Shown: positions 7,440-16,324 of the stretch, in pieces
Layout of the letters: each line of letters starts with the position of its first letter
Numbering within the stretch: position 1 is the stretch's first letter
Assembly: GCA_900759665.1 (NCBI GenBank)
Contig: CAAEWE010000046.1
Span: 1-45,437, forward strand
Direction of reading: 5' to 3'
Source: Lachnospiraceae bacterium
GTDB taxonomy: Bacteria > Bacillota > Clostridia > Lachnospirales > Lachnospiraceae
DNA length: 45,437 nt
The notes under the pieces: generated by a model
Seen by the model: the letters and a program-made list of their open reading frames with translations, nothing else
What the model was told of the DNA's origin: nothing
Database searches by the model: none
Translations under genes and position numbers: made by a program

Positions 7440-7532
7440 TAAGTTTTAGAAAGATTCTCAATAAAAGTTCTCAATGACACCACATATAGCAGTAAAAAAA
7501 GAGCAAAACCAGCGTTTTTTCTCCCACACAAA

Positions 7533-7596
7533 AAAACCGGCAACCCGGATGGAACTATATATTCATAAGTAATATTCCATCTGAATTGCCGGTTTT
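7533..7596 (-). terminator. Terminator of the SseB-like gene
   Basis: Arms AAAACCGGCAA and TTGCCGGTTTT, extended by TTCCAT/GATGGAA-type pairing, form a long hairpin. On the minus strand it is followed by a run of T, 14 bp after the stop at 7611. Confidence 0.85.
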
Positions 7597-7610
7597 CTAA
7601 TACGGCTGTA

Positions 7611-8060
7611 CTATTTCTTCTGTCCCAGTATCACCTGAATCAGAGCTTTATCTAACATCAATGTCCTGTTCCACGGATTTAATATAATCCCCTGTATTTC
7701 CTTTGTCTGTACTGCCTGGTTAAATAACTGTCTCATATCCGTCAGAAAGGTTGACTTTACACTGTCACTCCCCTTCAGCTCCTCCTCAAAGCTTGAAAAT
7801 ACGGTCCACCAGCTTTGTCCATCCTCCGTCTGTACTGCCTGAATCCTGAGCTGACCGTCTGCTTTTGGCGGTTCCACTGCAATGATCACCTGACCGCCCT
7901 CCCGCATCCTCTGCCGGATCACTGTCAGGGTATGTGCCAGACGCTCCTGGGAAGCTTCCTGCTGCAGTCCTGCAATGGCTGCCTCGATCCGTTCATTCCC
8001 CTGAAGTCCTGGATCTGTCTCCTGATTTCTCTGATTCTCTTGATTTTTCTGATTGGTCAT
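7611..8060 (-). CDS. SseB-like domain protein
   Basis: This 149-residue soluble protein has a Gln/Asn-rich N-terminus (1-25) followed by one SseB-type domain (GQSWWTVFSSFEEE and GIILNPWNRTLMLDKALIQVI are the recognisable parts). The SseB family was named for a proteobacterial secretion-linked protein, but most Firmicute members are free-standing and uncharacterised. GAGGAAAA lies just before the ATG. It sits 45 bp after the MATE gene and has its own terminator, so the two may share a transcript. The family call is moderate and no function can be inferred. Confidence 0.65.
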   Translation of the reverse strand: MTNQKNQENQRNQETDPGLQGNERIEAAIAGLQQEASQERLAHTLTVIRQRMREGGQVIIAVEPPKADGQLRIQAVQTEDGQSWWTVFSSFEEELKGSDSVKSTFLTDMRQLFNQAVQTKEIQGIILNPWNRTLMLDKALIQVILGQKK

Positions 8061-8104
8061 ATTTTCCTCGTTGTTTAATCTCCTTTTTTAAGTTATTACA
8101 TTTA

Positions 8105-9472
8105 TTAGTTTACCACAAGATTGGTGATCCAGACACCTTTTTTCACCAGAATATGTCCAGCCACCACCTTGACCAGATCCGCAGACTGCACCAGTACGTA
8201 TACAACCAGCACCGGAAGTGCCGTATAACTGCACAGTACAAACGCAAGACTGACGGATACCACCCAGGTAAATACGCTGTCAAACAAAAAGGTGATCACT
8301 GTCTTTCCACCGGAACGAAGGGTAAAATAAAAAACATTCAAAACTCCCTGCACCGGAAAGAACACGGCCGTGATAATGATAAACCACTGTCCTAAGTAAC
8401 GTACCTCCTCTGTGGTATCGTACAATGATGGAAACCCCCTGGAACAGGCTGCCAGGATCACCGTAAGGATCAGACAGAGACCTGCCGTAAACCATTGAAA
8501 CTTCCCTGCCGAACGTTTCGCCTCCTCAAACTCAGAGGCACCAAGATGCTGTCCGATAATGATCCCAACTGCATTGCCCATGGCAACAAACACAACATTT
8601 AAAAGGTTACATATCGCATTGGAGATATTTAATCCGGCGATCACCTGCAGTCCCTTCATCGAATAACACTGTGTCAATGCCGCCATGCCTCCCGCCCACA
8701 GAAATTCATTTAGAAAGATAGGAAATCCCTTCAGGATCATAACCTTTGCCTCATGCAGAGGAAGCAGGATCGTCGAATAAATTCCCCGTAAAAATTCATA
8801 ACGCTGAATACGGACATGCGTCCAGACCACAACGACAAGCATCTCTACAAAACGTGCCATAACCGTTGCAATTGCAGCTCCCCGCACCTCCAGCCTTGGA
8901 AAGCCAAATTTACCATAGATCAGCAGATAGTTAAATATAATATCCACAAATACCGATGCGATCCCCGCTACCATGGGCTTCACGCTCTCTCCCATCTCCC
9001 GCAGACTTCCTGCATAGATCTGGGTAAAGGCGAACGGGATCAGTCCGAACAGCATAATATGAAGATAGTCCATTCCCTGCTCCAACGTACCTGCCGCATC
9101 CATCCCCTGGGATGAACCATGGAGATACAAACCGATCAACTGTTCTCCACCGATGACAAAAACTGTCATTCCCACCAGAACGATCACCGCTGTGATCCAC
9201 AACTTCAAACGAAACACATTCTGAAAGCCTTTTTTGTTGCCCTGTCCGAAATACTGTGCTCCATAGATTCCCGGACCGGAAAGTCCACCGAAAACGGCCA
9301 GAAAAAACACAAAGATCAGCTGTCCCACGATAGAAACAGCCGTCAAGCTCTCTGTGCCAAGACTTCCCACCATCAGATTATCCACAAGACTCACCGCATT
9401 GGTAATACCGTTCTGGATCATCATCGGTACTGCCAGTGTCAATGCCTTTTTATATACAGAGCGTTCTCTCAT
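8105..9472 (-). CDS. MATE family efflux transporter
   Basis: This 455-residue integral membrane protein has twelve predicted helices in two homologous halves. The typical MATE start LTLAVPMMIQNGITNAVSLVDNLMVG and the mid-protein GFPIFLNEFLWAGG repeat are visible, as is the conserved Pro in helix 1. Such proteins export cationic drugs, dyes or metabolites using sodium or protons; the substrate cannot be read from sequence. AAGGAGA lies 10 bp before the ATG. A separate promoter at 9543-9571 drives it. Its length is normal for the family. Confidence 0.92.
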   Translation of the reverse strand: MRERSVYKKALTLAVPMMIQNGITNAVSLVDNLMVGSLGTESLTAVSIVGQLIFVFFLAVFGGLSGPGIYGAQYFGQGNKKGFQNVFRLKLWITAVIVLVGMTVFVIGGEQLIGLYLHGSSQGMDAAGTLEQGMDYLHIMLFGLIPFAFTQIYAGSLREMGESVKPMVAGIASVFVDIIFNYLLIYGKFGFPRLEVRGAAIATVMARFVEMLVVVVWTHVRIQRYEFLRGIYSTILLPLHEAKVMILKGFPIFLNEFLWAGGMAALTQCYSMKGLQVIAGLNISNAICNLLNVVFVAMGNAVGIIIGQHLGASEFEEAKRSAGKFQWFTAGLCLILTVILAACSRGFPSLYDTTEEVRYLGQWFIIITAVFFPVQGVLNVFYFTLRSGGKTVITFLFDSVFTWVVSVSLAFVLCSYTALPVLVVYVLVQSADLVKVVAGHILVKKGVWITNLVVN

Positions 9473-9542
9473 ATTCTATCATCTCCTTCGCCATTCTTTT
9501 TCATTTGTTTATATACTCCCCAATCATTTGAGGCGTTTTTCA

Positions 9543-9571
9543 AGCATAACATAATACGAAACCGGAGACAA
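9543..9571 (-). promoter_or_regulatory. MATE gene promoter
   Basis: On the minus strand, TTGTCT (9571-9566), 17 bp, TATGCT (9548-9543), about 70 bp before the start codon. The rest of the gap at 9473-9759 holds only this promoter and the terminator of the BspA-like gene. Confidence 0.5.
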
Positions 9572-9651
9572 TAGCATTATGTACTTTTCAGAGAAAGTCT
9601 AACATATCCATGATATTATATGCATTTTTCAAGTAGAGTAGGTTAGAGACG

Positions 9652-9681
9652 AAAAAGGAAGAGCCTCCTCCAGCTCTTCCC
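9652..9681 (-). terminator. Terminator of the BspA-like gene
   Basis: GGAAGAGC and GCTCTTCC (9658-9665 and 9674-9681) form a perfect 8-bp stem with a short loop, followed on the minus strand by TTTTTCG, about 80 bp after the stop at 9760. Confidence 0.75.
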
Positions 9682-9759
9682 TCTCCGTCCGATCATGTCA
9701 TCCACTCGTTTATGATCAACAGCTTCCTACTTTCTACATTTCACACTTACACTTTAATA

Positions 9760-12700
9760 TTATTCAAATATAATGCCACTAAGATTTTCACAATCTTTAA
9801 AAGCATCGTCTGCAATTTTCTCAATATTACTTGGAATATGAACTTCTTTTAAATTACTGCATCCGTAAAATGCCTCATCCATAATCTGTTTAACTTTACT
9901 TGGTATCTTAATTGTTTCAAGCTTCACACAATCTCGAAACGCACTATAACGAATGCTCTCCAAATTTGACGAAAAAACTATTTCACTAAGATTTTCACAG
10001 CCACTAAATGCTCGATCCTCTATCTCTCTTACTCCATTTGGTAATGTAATTCTCTGCAGATTTTCACAATTCGCAAATAACTCCTCAGAAATAACCCCAA
10101 GATTACTTGGTAGTTGAATATCCTCCAAATTGACACAACCACTAAATGTTCTATCACCTATGTAAGTAATATCATCTGACAAGTCAATGTTTTTCAAACT
10201 AACACATCCAGAAAACATATTGTAATTTATTACCGTCAGTTTTTTCGGCAAAATAACTTGTTCCAGTTTCTCACACCCCGAAAAACATTCTGCCCCTATT
10301 TCTAATATACTATTCGGTAATATAACCTTATTTAAGGATCTACACAAGTAAAATCCAGAAGCACCTATGGTTTCTAAATTGTCAGAAAATACAATATCCT
10401 GTAAATTGATGCATCCGTTAAAGGCACTTTCGCATATTGTATGTACCGTATTCTCCATCGTGATACTCTTTAAATTTTCGCACCGATAAAACATATCCTC
10501 TCCGATGTTCTCCAGAGTCAGATTTACTTCCGTCAATGCATTGCAGCCACTAAATACACTTGAAGCAACTTCTGTTTTATTATTTGATATCACAATACTT
10601 TTTAATTGGCTGCAGGAATCAAATGCACTGTAACCAATATTTGTTACAGTATCTGGTATTACTACATCTGTCAACAATTGACTTCCCTGATATGCATAAT
10701 CTCCAATTGTATTGATATCCTCGGGAATATCTATATTTCCATCCTTGCAACTCCCCTTCATCAGCTTATTAGAATCACGTTCTATCAAGCAATTTTTTTC
10801 ACTTCTATATTTTGTATTCTCCGGATCAACAGATATCTCATTCAAATTGCCACACATACAAAATGCCCTGTTATTAATCCATCTTATTCCCTTCGGAATA
10901 GTGATGGCCTGCAAACTGCTACATCCATAAAAAGTTTCTTCACTTATCTCACTCATCTGTTCCGGAATTATAATATTTTCAAGACTGCTGCAATTTTTAA
11001 ATGCTGAACCCCAAATTTCCTGAATACTTTCCGGCATATTAATTTTCTTCAAATTACTACAATTTTCAAATGCTGAACCCCAAATCTGTTCAACACTTTC
11101 AGGAAGCACAATTTCTACTATATCCTCACGTCCTGCAAACGCATTTGATCCGATTGCCTTAATTCCGTCTGGTATGACAGCTCCAGCTAAACCAAGTTCA
11201 ACCGTGTTTGTCTTCTGGTTGATCAAACAGTTTCCCTCAACTCTATATGTCTCATTTTCTGGTACAACTGTTATGCTTGACAACGATTTACAATTATCAA
11301 ATGCTCCAGATACATCCGTAACATTCTTTGGCAACTCAATGCTTTGCAATTTTGTATTGTAAAACGCCCCTCCCCAGATTGATTTCAGTCCCTGTGAAAA
11401 TTTCACACTTTCCAACGCTTCGCAGTCCCCAAAAGCATACCACTTAATATAAATCTCTAGTGCCTTGCTTGTATTCTCTGTAAATGCTACACTCTTTAGC
11501 TGTTCGCATTTTCGAAAAGCATTCTCCCCAATGCTTTGAACCTCGCCTGGAAATGTCAATGTTTCAACAGCACATCCATAAAAAGCTGAATCACCTATTA
11601 TTCGCACAGTATCCGGAAACGCAATATTTTTTAATATCTTACAGTTATAAAAAGCCTCTTCTTCAATCTCCTCCAAACCAATAGGAAAGACTACCTTTTC
11701 TAAATTTTGACAACCATGAAACATATTTCTTTTTATTTTTTTCATATTTGCAGGCAATATAACACTTCTTAAGGAATTACAATCCCCAAATACTTCTGCC
11801 TCCAGATTAGAATCTGGATTACGAAACTCGACATTTTCCAAGCTATCGCATGAAAAAAAAGAATTATATCCCACATTTTCTACCTGATCTGGAATAATTA
11901 TTTTCTTTAATCCATCACAGCAGGCAAAAGCATCAACATTAATGCTTTTCAAACTATCTGGCAGATCAAGCTCTGTTATTCCATTACATCCCTTAAAGGC
12001 TCCTATGCCAATATCCTGTACACTATCCGGAATTATTGCATCTCTTAATTGGTAACAATCATAAAAATCACCTGCTCTGATGTTTTTTAAATTGTTTGGT
12101 AATTCCACTTTTTGCAAACTACTGCAATAGGCAAAAACTGCTGATGTATTAACGTCCGAATCCCAATAATGAATATAAAGTCCACCATCTCCACCAATTT
12201 CTGTAACACTGTCCGGAATACTTATTTCCTTAAGACTGCTACATTCATAAAACGCTGCGTCATTAATTTTTGTAAGCCCCTCCGGCAAAACAATTTTCTC
12301 TAAAAATGTACATCCATAAAATGCACATTCCCCAATTTCTTTAACATACAACGGAAGTTTTGACGTCTGACACCCTAGTACCAGAATATTTGTTTCTTTT
12401 TCAATAATGCAATTATCTTGTGAAACATATTTTTCATTACCATTTTCTACGATTAATTGTTTTAAATTTCTGCATCCTCCCAAGGCATTTCTTTCAATGT
12501 TTGTAATTTCCTTAGGAATCACTGCATATGTAGCTTTTTTCTTATTCTCTGCTCCCGTTATTGTCTTTCCATCTTCACTAATCTCAAGATTAAGTTTTAT
12601 TCCTTCAGGCATTTCTGTTGGCTGATCTATCTCAACAATATCAGTTTGCGACGGCAGAAACGTACTTCCCTCTGTCCCCTGTGGCGTATTTTGCGGAACA

Positions 12701-13296
12701 TATCCGGATGTAATTTGCGGTGTATTTTGCGGAATATATTCCAGTGTAGCTTGAGGCGTATTTAATATCATATTTTCAGCCGTCACCCGAGGAGTATTTA
12801 CCGGAATATCTCCTGCTGTAGCCTGTGGAGTATCTTGTGCCATATTTCCTGCTGTCGGCTGCGTACCATTTGATGGAGTGCTTCCTACTTGCGTTTGCGA
12901 TGTAATCATCGGTGTTCTTTGTGGTATATTTACCGCCGTTACCTGTGGCACATTCGATAACTGAGGAATAGTTTTTTTCTTTACTATAACTATACAACTA
13001 AATTTTCTCTTTCCGAACTTCGCACGCACAACTGCTCTGCCTTTTCCTACTGCCTTTACTTTTCCTTTGCTATTAACTGTAACAATTTTTTTATTTGTAC
13101 TAATCCATTTTATTTTAGTATTTATGCGTGTCTCCCCTTTTTTCAATTTCAACTTGTATGTTTGTCCCACATATAATGACAATTTTTTCTTATTTATTTT
13201 GATTGTTGCAGCACTACTAATTCCGACATCTGAAATTGAAGTAATTAAAAGCCCTGCAACCAACAATATCGATAGTTTTTTTCTCATATTTTTCAT
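9760..13296 (-). CDS. BspA-like leucine-rich-repeat surface protein
   Basis: This large secreted protein has 1178 residues from the ATG at 13296, chosen because AAGGGAG sits 7 bp upstream; an in-frame ATG at 13368 lies inside the -10 box. Order: signal peptide (about 1-30, ending SSAA), a Big_2 Ig-like domain (about 31-107, YVGQTYKLKLK...VTVNSKGKVKAVGKG), a Pro/Thr linker of short repeats around NTPQ-T (about 115-205), then LRR_5/BspA repeats to the end, each built on a G-C-x-x-L-x-x-I...P...I-G-x-x-A-F-x-x-C pattern. Two segments (YVSQDNCIIEKETNILVLGC and similar) are the BspA variant repeat. No LPxTG or transmembrane anchor is seen. BspA-like proteins bind host or partner cells in some species; the ligand here is unknown. 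A divergent XRE regulator and a palindromic operator suggest dedicated control. Confidence 0.92.
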   Translation of the reverse strand: MKNMRKKLSILLVAGLLITSISDVGISSAATIKINKKKLSLYVGQTYKLKLKKGETRINTKIKWISTNKKIVTVNSKGKVKAVGKGRAVVRAKFGKRKFSCIVIVKKKTIPQLSNVPQVTAVNIPQRTPMITSQTQVGSTPSNGTQPTAGNMAQDTPQATAGDIPVNTPRVTAENMILNTPQATLEYIPQNTPQITSGYVPQNTPQGTEGSTFLPSQTDIVEIDQPTEMPEGIKLNLEISEDGKTITGAENKKKATYAVIPKEITNIERNALGGCRNLKQLIVENGNEKYVSQDNCIIEKETNILVLGCQTSKLPLYVKEIGECAFYGCTFLEKIVLPEGLTKINDAAFYECSSLKEISIPDSVTEIGGDGGLYIHYWDSDVNTSAVFAYCSSLQKVELPNNLKNIRAGDFYDCYQLRDAIIPDSVQDIGIGAFKGCNGITELDLPDSLKSINVDAFACCDGLKKIIIPDQVENVGYNSFFSCDSLENVEFRNPDSNLEAEVFGDCNSLRSVILPANMKKIKRNMFHGCQNLEKVVFPIGLEEIEEEAFYNCKILKNIAFPDTVRIIGDSAFYGCAVETLTFPGEVQSIGENAFRKCEQLKSVAFTENTSKALEIYIKWYAFGDCEALESVKFSQGLKSIWGGAFYNTKLQSIELPKNVTDVSGAFDNCKSLSSITVVPENETYRVEGNCLINQKTNTVELGLAGAVIPDGIKAIGSNAFAGREDIVEIVLPESVEQIWGSAFENCSNLKKINMPESIQEIWGSAFKNCSSLENIIIPEQMSEISEETFYGCSSLQAITIPKGIRWINNRAFCMCGNLNEISVDPENTKYRSEKNCLIERDSNKLMKGSCKDGNIDIPEDINTIGDYAYQGSQLLTDVVIPDTVTNIGYSAFDSCSQLKSIVISNNKTEVASSVFSGCNALTEVNLTLENIGEDMFYRCENLKSITMENTVHTICESAFNGCINLQDIVFSDNLETIGASGFYLCRSLNKVILPNSILEIGAECFSGCEKLEQVILPKKLTVINYNMFSGCVSLKNIDLSDDITYIGDRTFSGCVNLEDIQLPSNLGVISEELFANCENLQRITLPNGVREIEDRAFSGCENLSEIVFSSNLESIRYSAFRDCVKLETIKIPSKVKQIMDEAFYGCSNLKEVHIPSNIEKIADDAFKDCENLSGIIFE

Positions 13297-13343
13297 ATAA
13301 AATCTCCCTTCTTTATGAGCGTCATCATCATCTACGACTCGCT

Positions 13344-13373
13344 TATAATTGCACTTATATAAGTGCAATTATA
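13344..13373. promoter_or_regulatory. Perfect 30-bp palindrome over the surface-gene promoter
   Basis: Each 15-bp half reads TATAATTGCACTTAT from its own strand, with no spacer and no mismatch. One end is the -10 box of the surface-protein promoter and the rest covers the transcription start. It lies in the intergenic space shared with the divergent XRE regulator gene, making it a likely operator for that protein. Confidence 0.75.
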
Positions 13374-13396
13374 TCATAATCATCTTATAGAATCAA
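13368..13396 (-). promoter_or_regulatory. Promoter of the BspA-like gene
   Basis: On the minus strand, TTGATT (13396-13391), 17 bp, then TGATATAAT, an extended -10 with perfect TATAAT (13373-13368). The -10 box is the outer end of the palindrome at 13344-13373. Confidence 0.75.
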
Positions 13397-13403
13397 TACA
13401 GGT

Positions 13404-13432
13404 TTGCTGTAACTTTGGGCACAATATATAAG
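13404..13432 (+). promoter_or_regulatory. Promoter of the XRE regulator
   Basis: TTGCTG (13404-13409), 17 bp, TATAAG (13427-13432), about 28 bp before the ATG at 13460. Its -35 lies about 30 bp from the palindrome, so one bound protein might affect both promoters. Confidence 0.5.
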
Positions 13433-13459
13433 ATATATATATAAAGGACTATAGATGAT

Positions 13460-13693
13460 ATGAATACAGAATATGAAAAAAAATTAGGGAGACAGATCCG
13501 TACGCTTCGAGAATCTCGCGGATTAACTCAAGAACAGTTGTCAGCAAGACTTCAACTCAACAACTGCGATATTACTCGCAGTGCTCTGGCAAAAATTGAA
13601 GTAGGACAACGTCATATTTATTCGGATGAATTATGTTTACTAAAAGAACTTTTAAATGTTTCCTATGATGAACTTTTCCCTAAATACAAATAA
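13460..13693 (+). CDS. XRE-family helix-turn-helix regulator
   Basis: This small protein of 77 residues consists almost entirely of one XRE/Cro-type HTH (about 8-72): GRQIRTLRESRGLTQEQLSARL, then ITRSALAKIEVGQRHIYSDELCLLKELLNVSYDELF. There is no extra sensory domain, so any signal must be sensed through the domain itself, a partner, or the operator. It is divergent from the BspA-like gene and its own transcript ends at a strong hairpin. It probably represses the surface gene by binding the 13344-13373 palindrome. That target is inferred from position only. Confidence 0.85.
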   Translation: MNTEYEKKLGRQIRTLRESRGLTQEQLSARLQLNNCDITRSALAKIEVGQRHIYSDELCLLKELLNVSYDELFPKYK

Positions 13694-13738
13694 AAATGAC
13701 TGTTTCACAATGTCGTCAAACAGTCATTTTTTTATTTA
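13692..13738. terminator. Terminator shared by the XRE and metY genes
   Basis: AAAAATGACTGTTT and AAACAGTCATTTTTTT form a perfect stem with A and T tracts on both sides, placed between two convergent genes, so it can act in both directions. Confidence 0.9.
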
Positions 13739-13768
13739 TATAGGAGAATTTTACATATGTGCTTTGAA

Positions 13769-15076
13769 TTACTGGACTGCCTTAAATGCCTCGGCAAGAT
13801 CCTCAATGATATCATCGATGTGCTCTGTACCGATAGAAAGACGGATGGTATTTGGCTTAATACCCTGATCCAGAAGCTCTGCCTCGTTGCACTCTGAATG
13901 TGTGGTAGATGCAGGATGGATTGCCAGGGACTTCACATCTGCTACGTTGGCAAGCAGAGAGAACAGCTCCAGCTGATCAATGAAATCCTGTGCCTTCTTG
14001 GCATCACCCTTGATCTCAAAGGTAAAGATAGAACCGCCGCCATTTGGGAAATACTTTTTGTAAAGCTTCTGCTGCTCCGGATCCTCTGATACCGATGGAT
14101 GATTTACCTTTTCAACCAGTGGCTGATCCTTCAGGAACTGTACTACTTTCAGTGCATTCTCTACGTGACGCTCTACACGAAGAGATAATGTCTCAAGCCC
14201 CTGCAGGAAGATAAATGCGTGAACAGGAGAAAGTGTTGCACCCATATCACGAAGAAGGATCGCACGAATGTATGTGACAAATGCTGCCGGTGCGCAGTCC
14301 TTTGCAAAGCTTACACCATGGTAAGATACGTTTGGCTCTACCAGCCATTGATACTTGTCGCTGGAGGTCCAGTCAAAGTTACCGCTGTCCACGATCACAC
14401 CACCGATAGTTGTACCGTGGCCACCGATGAACTTTGTTGCAGAATGGATCACGATATCCGCACCATACTCGATCGGACGTACCAGATAAGGGGTTGCAAA
14501 TGTATTATCTACGATCAATGGAATATTGTGGGAATGTGCAATATTTGCAATGCGCTCAATATCAACCACCTCAGAGTTTGGATTGCCCAGAGTCTCAATC
14601 TCGATTGCTGTGGTGTTCTCCTTGATGGCTGCCTCAATTCCTTCATAATCAAATGGATCTACGAAGGTTGTCTCAATGCCGTAATCCGGAAGAGTATGTG
14701 CCAGAAGATTGTAGGTTCCACCGTAAATATTCTTGGCTGCTACAATGTGATCTCCCTTATGTGCGACTGCCTGGAATGCATACGTAAGTGCTGCTGCACC
14801 ACTACCTACTGCCAAAGCTGCCACACCACCCTCAAGAGCCGCAATTCTCTGCTCGAAGGTATCCTCGGTCGGGTTTGTCAATCTTCCGTAAATGTTACCG
14901 GCATCTCTAAGACCGAAACGATCTGCTGCATGCTGGCTGTTATGGAATACATAAGAAGATGTCAGATAAATCGGTACTGCTCTTGCATCTGTCACCGGAT
15001 CCGCCTGTTCCTGTCCTACGTGAAGCTGCTTTGTTTCAAATCTCAATGCTCTCTCTGAATATGTCTTTTTGCTCAT
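13769..15076 (-). CDS. metY: O-acetylhomoserine sulfhydrylase (MetY-type)
   Basis: This PLP enzyme of 435 residues belongs to the Cys/Met metabolism family. It makes homocysteine from O-acetyl-L-homoserine and sulfide in the cytoplasm. The start TKQLHVGQEQADPVTDARAVPIYLTSSYVF and the length are typical of MetY rather than of the shorter cystathionine enzymes. The PLP-binding Lys is in HSATKFIGGHGTTIGG, and EIETLGNPNSEVVDIERIA and NTFATPYLVRP are conserved. It is a single-gene unit with its own promoter at 15165-15193. No SAM or T-box riboswitch is visible in the leader. Distinction from O-succinylhomoserine users is not possible from sequence alone. Confidence 0.93.
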   Translation of the reverse strand: MSKKTYSERALRFETKQLHVGQEQADPVTDARAVPIYLTSSYVFHNSQHAADRFGLRDAGNIYGRLTNPTEDTFEQRIAALEGGVAALAVGSGAAALTYAFQAVAHKGDHIVAAKNIYGGTYNLLAHTLPDYGIETTFVDPFDYEGIEAAIKENTTAIEIETLGNPNSEVVDIERIANIAHSHNIPLIVDNTFATPYLVRPIEYGADIVIHSATKFIGGHGTTIGGVIVDSGNFDWTSSDKYQWLVEPNVSYHGVSFAKDCAPAAFVTYIRAILLRDMGATLSPVHAFIFLQGLETLSLRVERHVENALKVVQFLKDQPLVEKVNHPSVSEDPEQQKLYKKYFPNGGGSIFTFEIKGDAKKAQDFIDQLELFSLLANVADVKSLAIHPASTTHSECNEAELLDQGIKPNTIRLSIGTEHIDDIIEDLAEAFKAVQ

Positions 15077-15164
15077 ATGGTAATCCTCACTTTCTATGTT
15101 CTTTTTCCCTCGATAAGTTATTTTTGTTTTCCTATCGGTTTACTATGATTATTAAGATGTACCT

Positions 15165-15193
15165 ATCATACATCCATATTCCTACTTTGTCAA
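15165..15193 (-). promoter_or_regulatory. metY promoter
   Basis: On the minus strand, TTGACA (15193-15188), 17 bp, TATGAT (15170-15165), followed by a leader of about 85 nt. Confidence 0.75.
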
Positions 15194-15204
15194 TAGGAAT
15201 ATGG
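15174..15204. promoter_or_regulatory. Inverted repeat around the metY -35 box
   Basis: Perfect 11-bp arms CCATATTCCTA and TAGGAATATGG are separated by 9 bp, and the -35 box lies in that spacer. This is the layout of a dimeric repressor site. An Rrf2/CymR-like sulfur regulator is one possibility, but no such regulator is encoded in the window. Confidence 0.55.
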
Positions 15205-15284
15205 ATATTTTTTCAAATTTTCTTTGAAACCGTTCTCAGCACACACTTTCTTCCAGAACATAGATTTCTCAACTCCCCGTAATA

Positions 15285-16259
15285 TCAGCGTTTGGGAGCT
15301 TCCTTCATGAGACGTTCCAGATCCTCGTATTTCTCAATCTCATTGACACGCCGGCGCAAGGAAGCCGATCCCGGATACCCCGCCGTATACCATGCAACAT
15401 GCTTCCGCATCTCCCGCATTGCCATCAGCTCACCCTTACATTCAATGAGCATCCGCGCATGGCGAAGGATCATTGCCACCATCTCCTCATGAGACGGCTT
15501 TTTCTCCTTCTCTCCTGTTTCCAGATAATGACGGATCTGATGAAACAGCCATGGATTGCCGCGGACACCACGGGCAAGCATCAGACCGTCACAGCCGGTC
15601 TGCGCCAGACAAGCCGCCGCGTCCTCCGGCGTAAAGATATCTCCGCTGGCGATCACCGGAATCTCCACGGCTTCCTTAACCTGACGGATAATATTCCAGT
15701 CTGCCTTTCCACCATAATACTGTTCTCTTGTGCGTCCATGAACTGCAATCGCTGATGCACCGCAGTCCTCCATACGCTTTGCAAACTCCACCGCATTACA
15801 GTCCTCTGCACCAAAGCCCTTTCGGAACTTCACCGTGACCGGTTTCTGGATCCGACTGCTAATGGCCTTCACGATCTCGCCGGCAAGAACAGGATCCTTC
15901 ATCAGGGCCGATCCCTCTCCGTTATTGACCACCTTGGGCACCGGACATCCCATGTTAATGTCAAGAATATCAAACGCCCTGTCCTCAATCTGTGCTGCCA
16001 TCTCTGCCATCAGCTCCGGTTCCGAACCAAATAACTGTAATGCAAGCGGACGTTCCTTTTCCTCCGTCATCCAGAGGAGCTCCGTATTTTTATTTTTGTA
16101 ATAAATGCCTTTGGCACTGATCATTTCCGTATAAACCAGATCGGCTCCCTGCTCCTTGCATAACAGACGAAATGGCAGGTCTGTTACCCCTGCCATTGGT
16201 CCTAATACAAGCTTTCCGGGGATCTGTACCTCTCCAATTCGAAATCCCTGATCCTCCAT
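15285..16259 (-). CDS. dusB: tRNA-dihydrouridine synthase (DusB-type)
   Basis: This flavoprotein of 324 residues reduces uridines in the D-loop of tRNA. The FMN-binding TIM barrel shows LGPMAGVTDLPFR at the start, DINMGCPVPKV with the catalytic Cys, VTVKFRKGF, and AVHGRTREQYYGGKADW. The C-terminal helical tRNA-binding domain carries MREMRKHVAWYTAGYPGSASLRRRVN. The ATG at 16259 is used because it begins the conserved protein and has AGAAAGGAA upstream, though at a long spacing; an in-frame GTG at 16292 has no site. It follows coaX by about 65 bp and is the last gene of the argF-to-dusB series. Confidence 0.93.
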   Translation of the reverse strand: MEDQGFRIGEVQIPGKLVLGPMAGVTDLPFRLLCKEQGADLVYTEMISAKGIYYKNKNTELLWMTEEKERPLALQLFGSEPELMAEMAAQIEDRAFDILDINMGCPVPKVVNNGEGSALMKDPVLAGEIVKAISSRIQKPVTVKFRKGFGAEDCNAVEFAKRMEDCGASAIAVHGRTREQYYGGKADWNIIRQVKEAVEIPVIASGDIFTPEDAAACLAQTGCDGLMLARGVRGNPWLFHQIRHYLETGEKEKKPSHEEMVAMILRHARMLIECKGELMAMREMRKHVAWYTAGYPGSASLRRRVNEIEKYEDLERLMKEAPKR

Positions 16260-16324
16260 AATAATCTTATATTCCTTTCTCCACCCACACACTTTTGTGC
16301 TGCAGGTATACGATTCGCCATCTT

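Noticed and set aside
14219..15058. A 279-codon plus-strand open frame
   Set aside because: It lies wholly antisense to metY, has Cys-rich low-quality sequence and no ribosome site; it is a shadow of metY codon usage.
15077..15284. SAM riboswitch or T-box before metY
   Set aside because: No conserved S-box or T-box sequence is present; only a promoter and an inverted repeat were seen.
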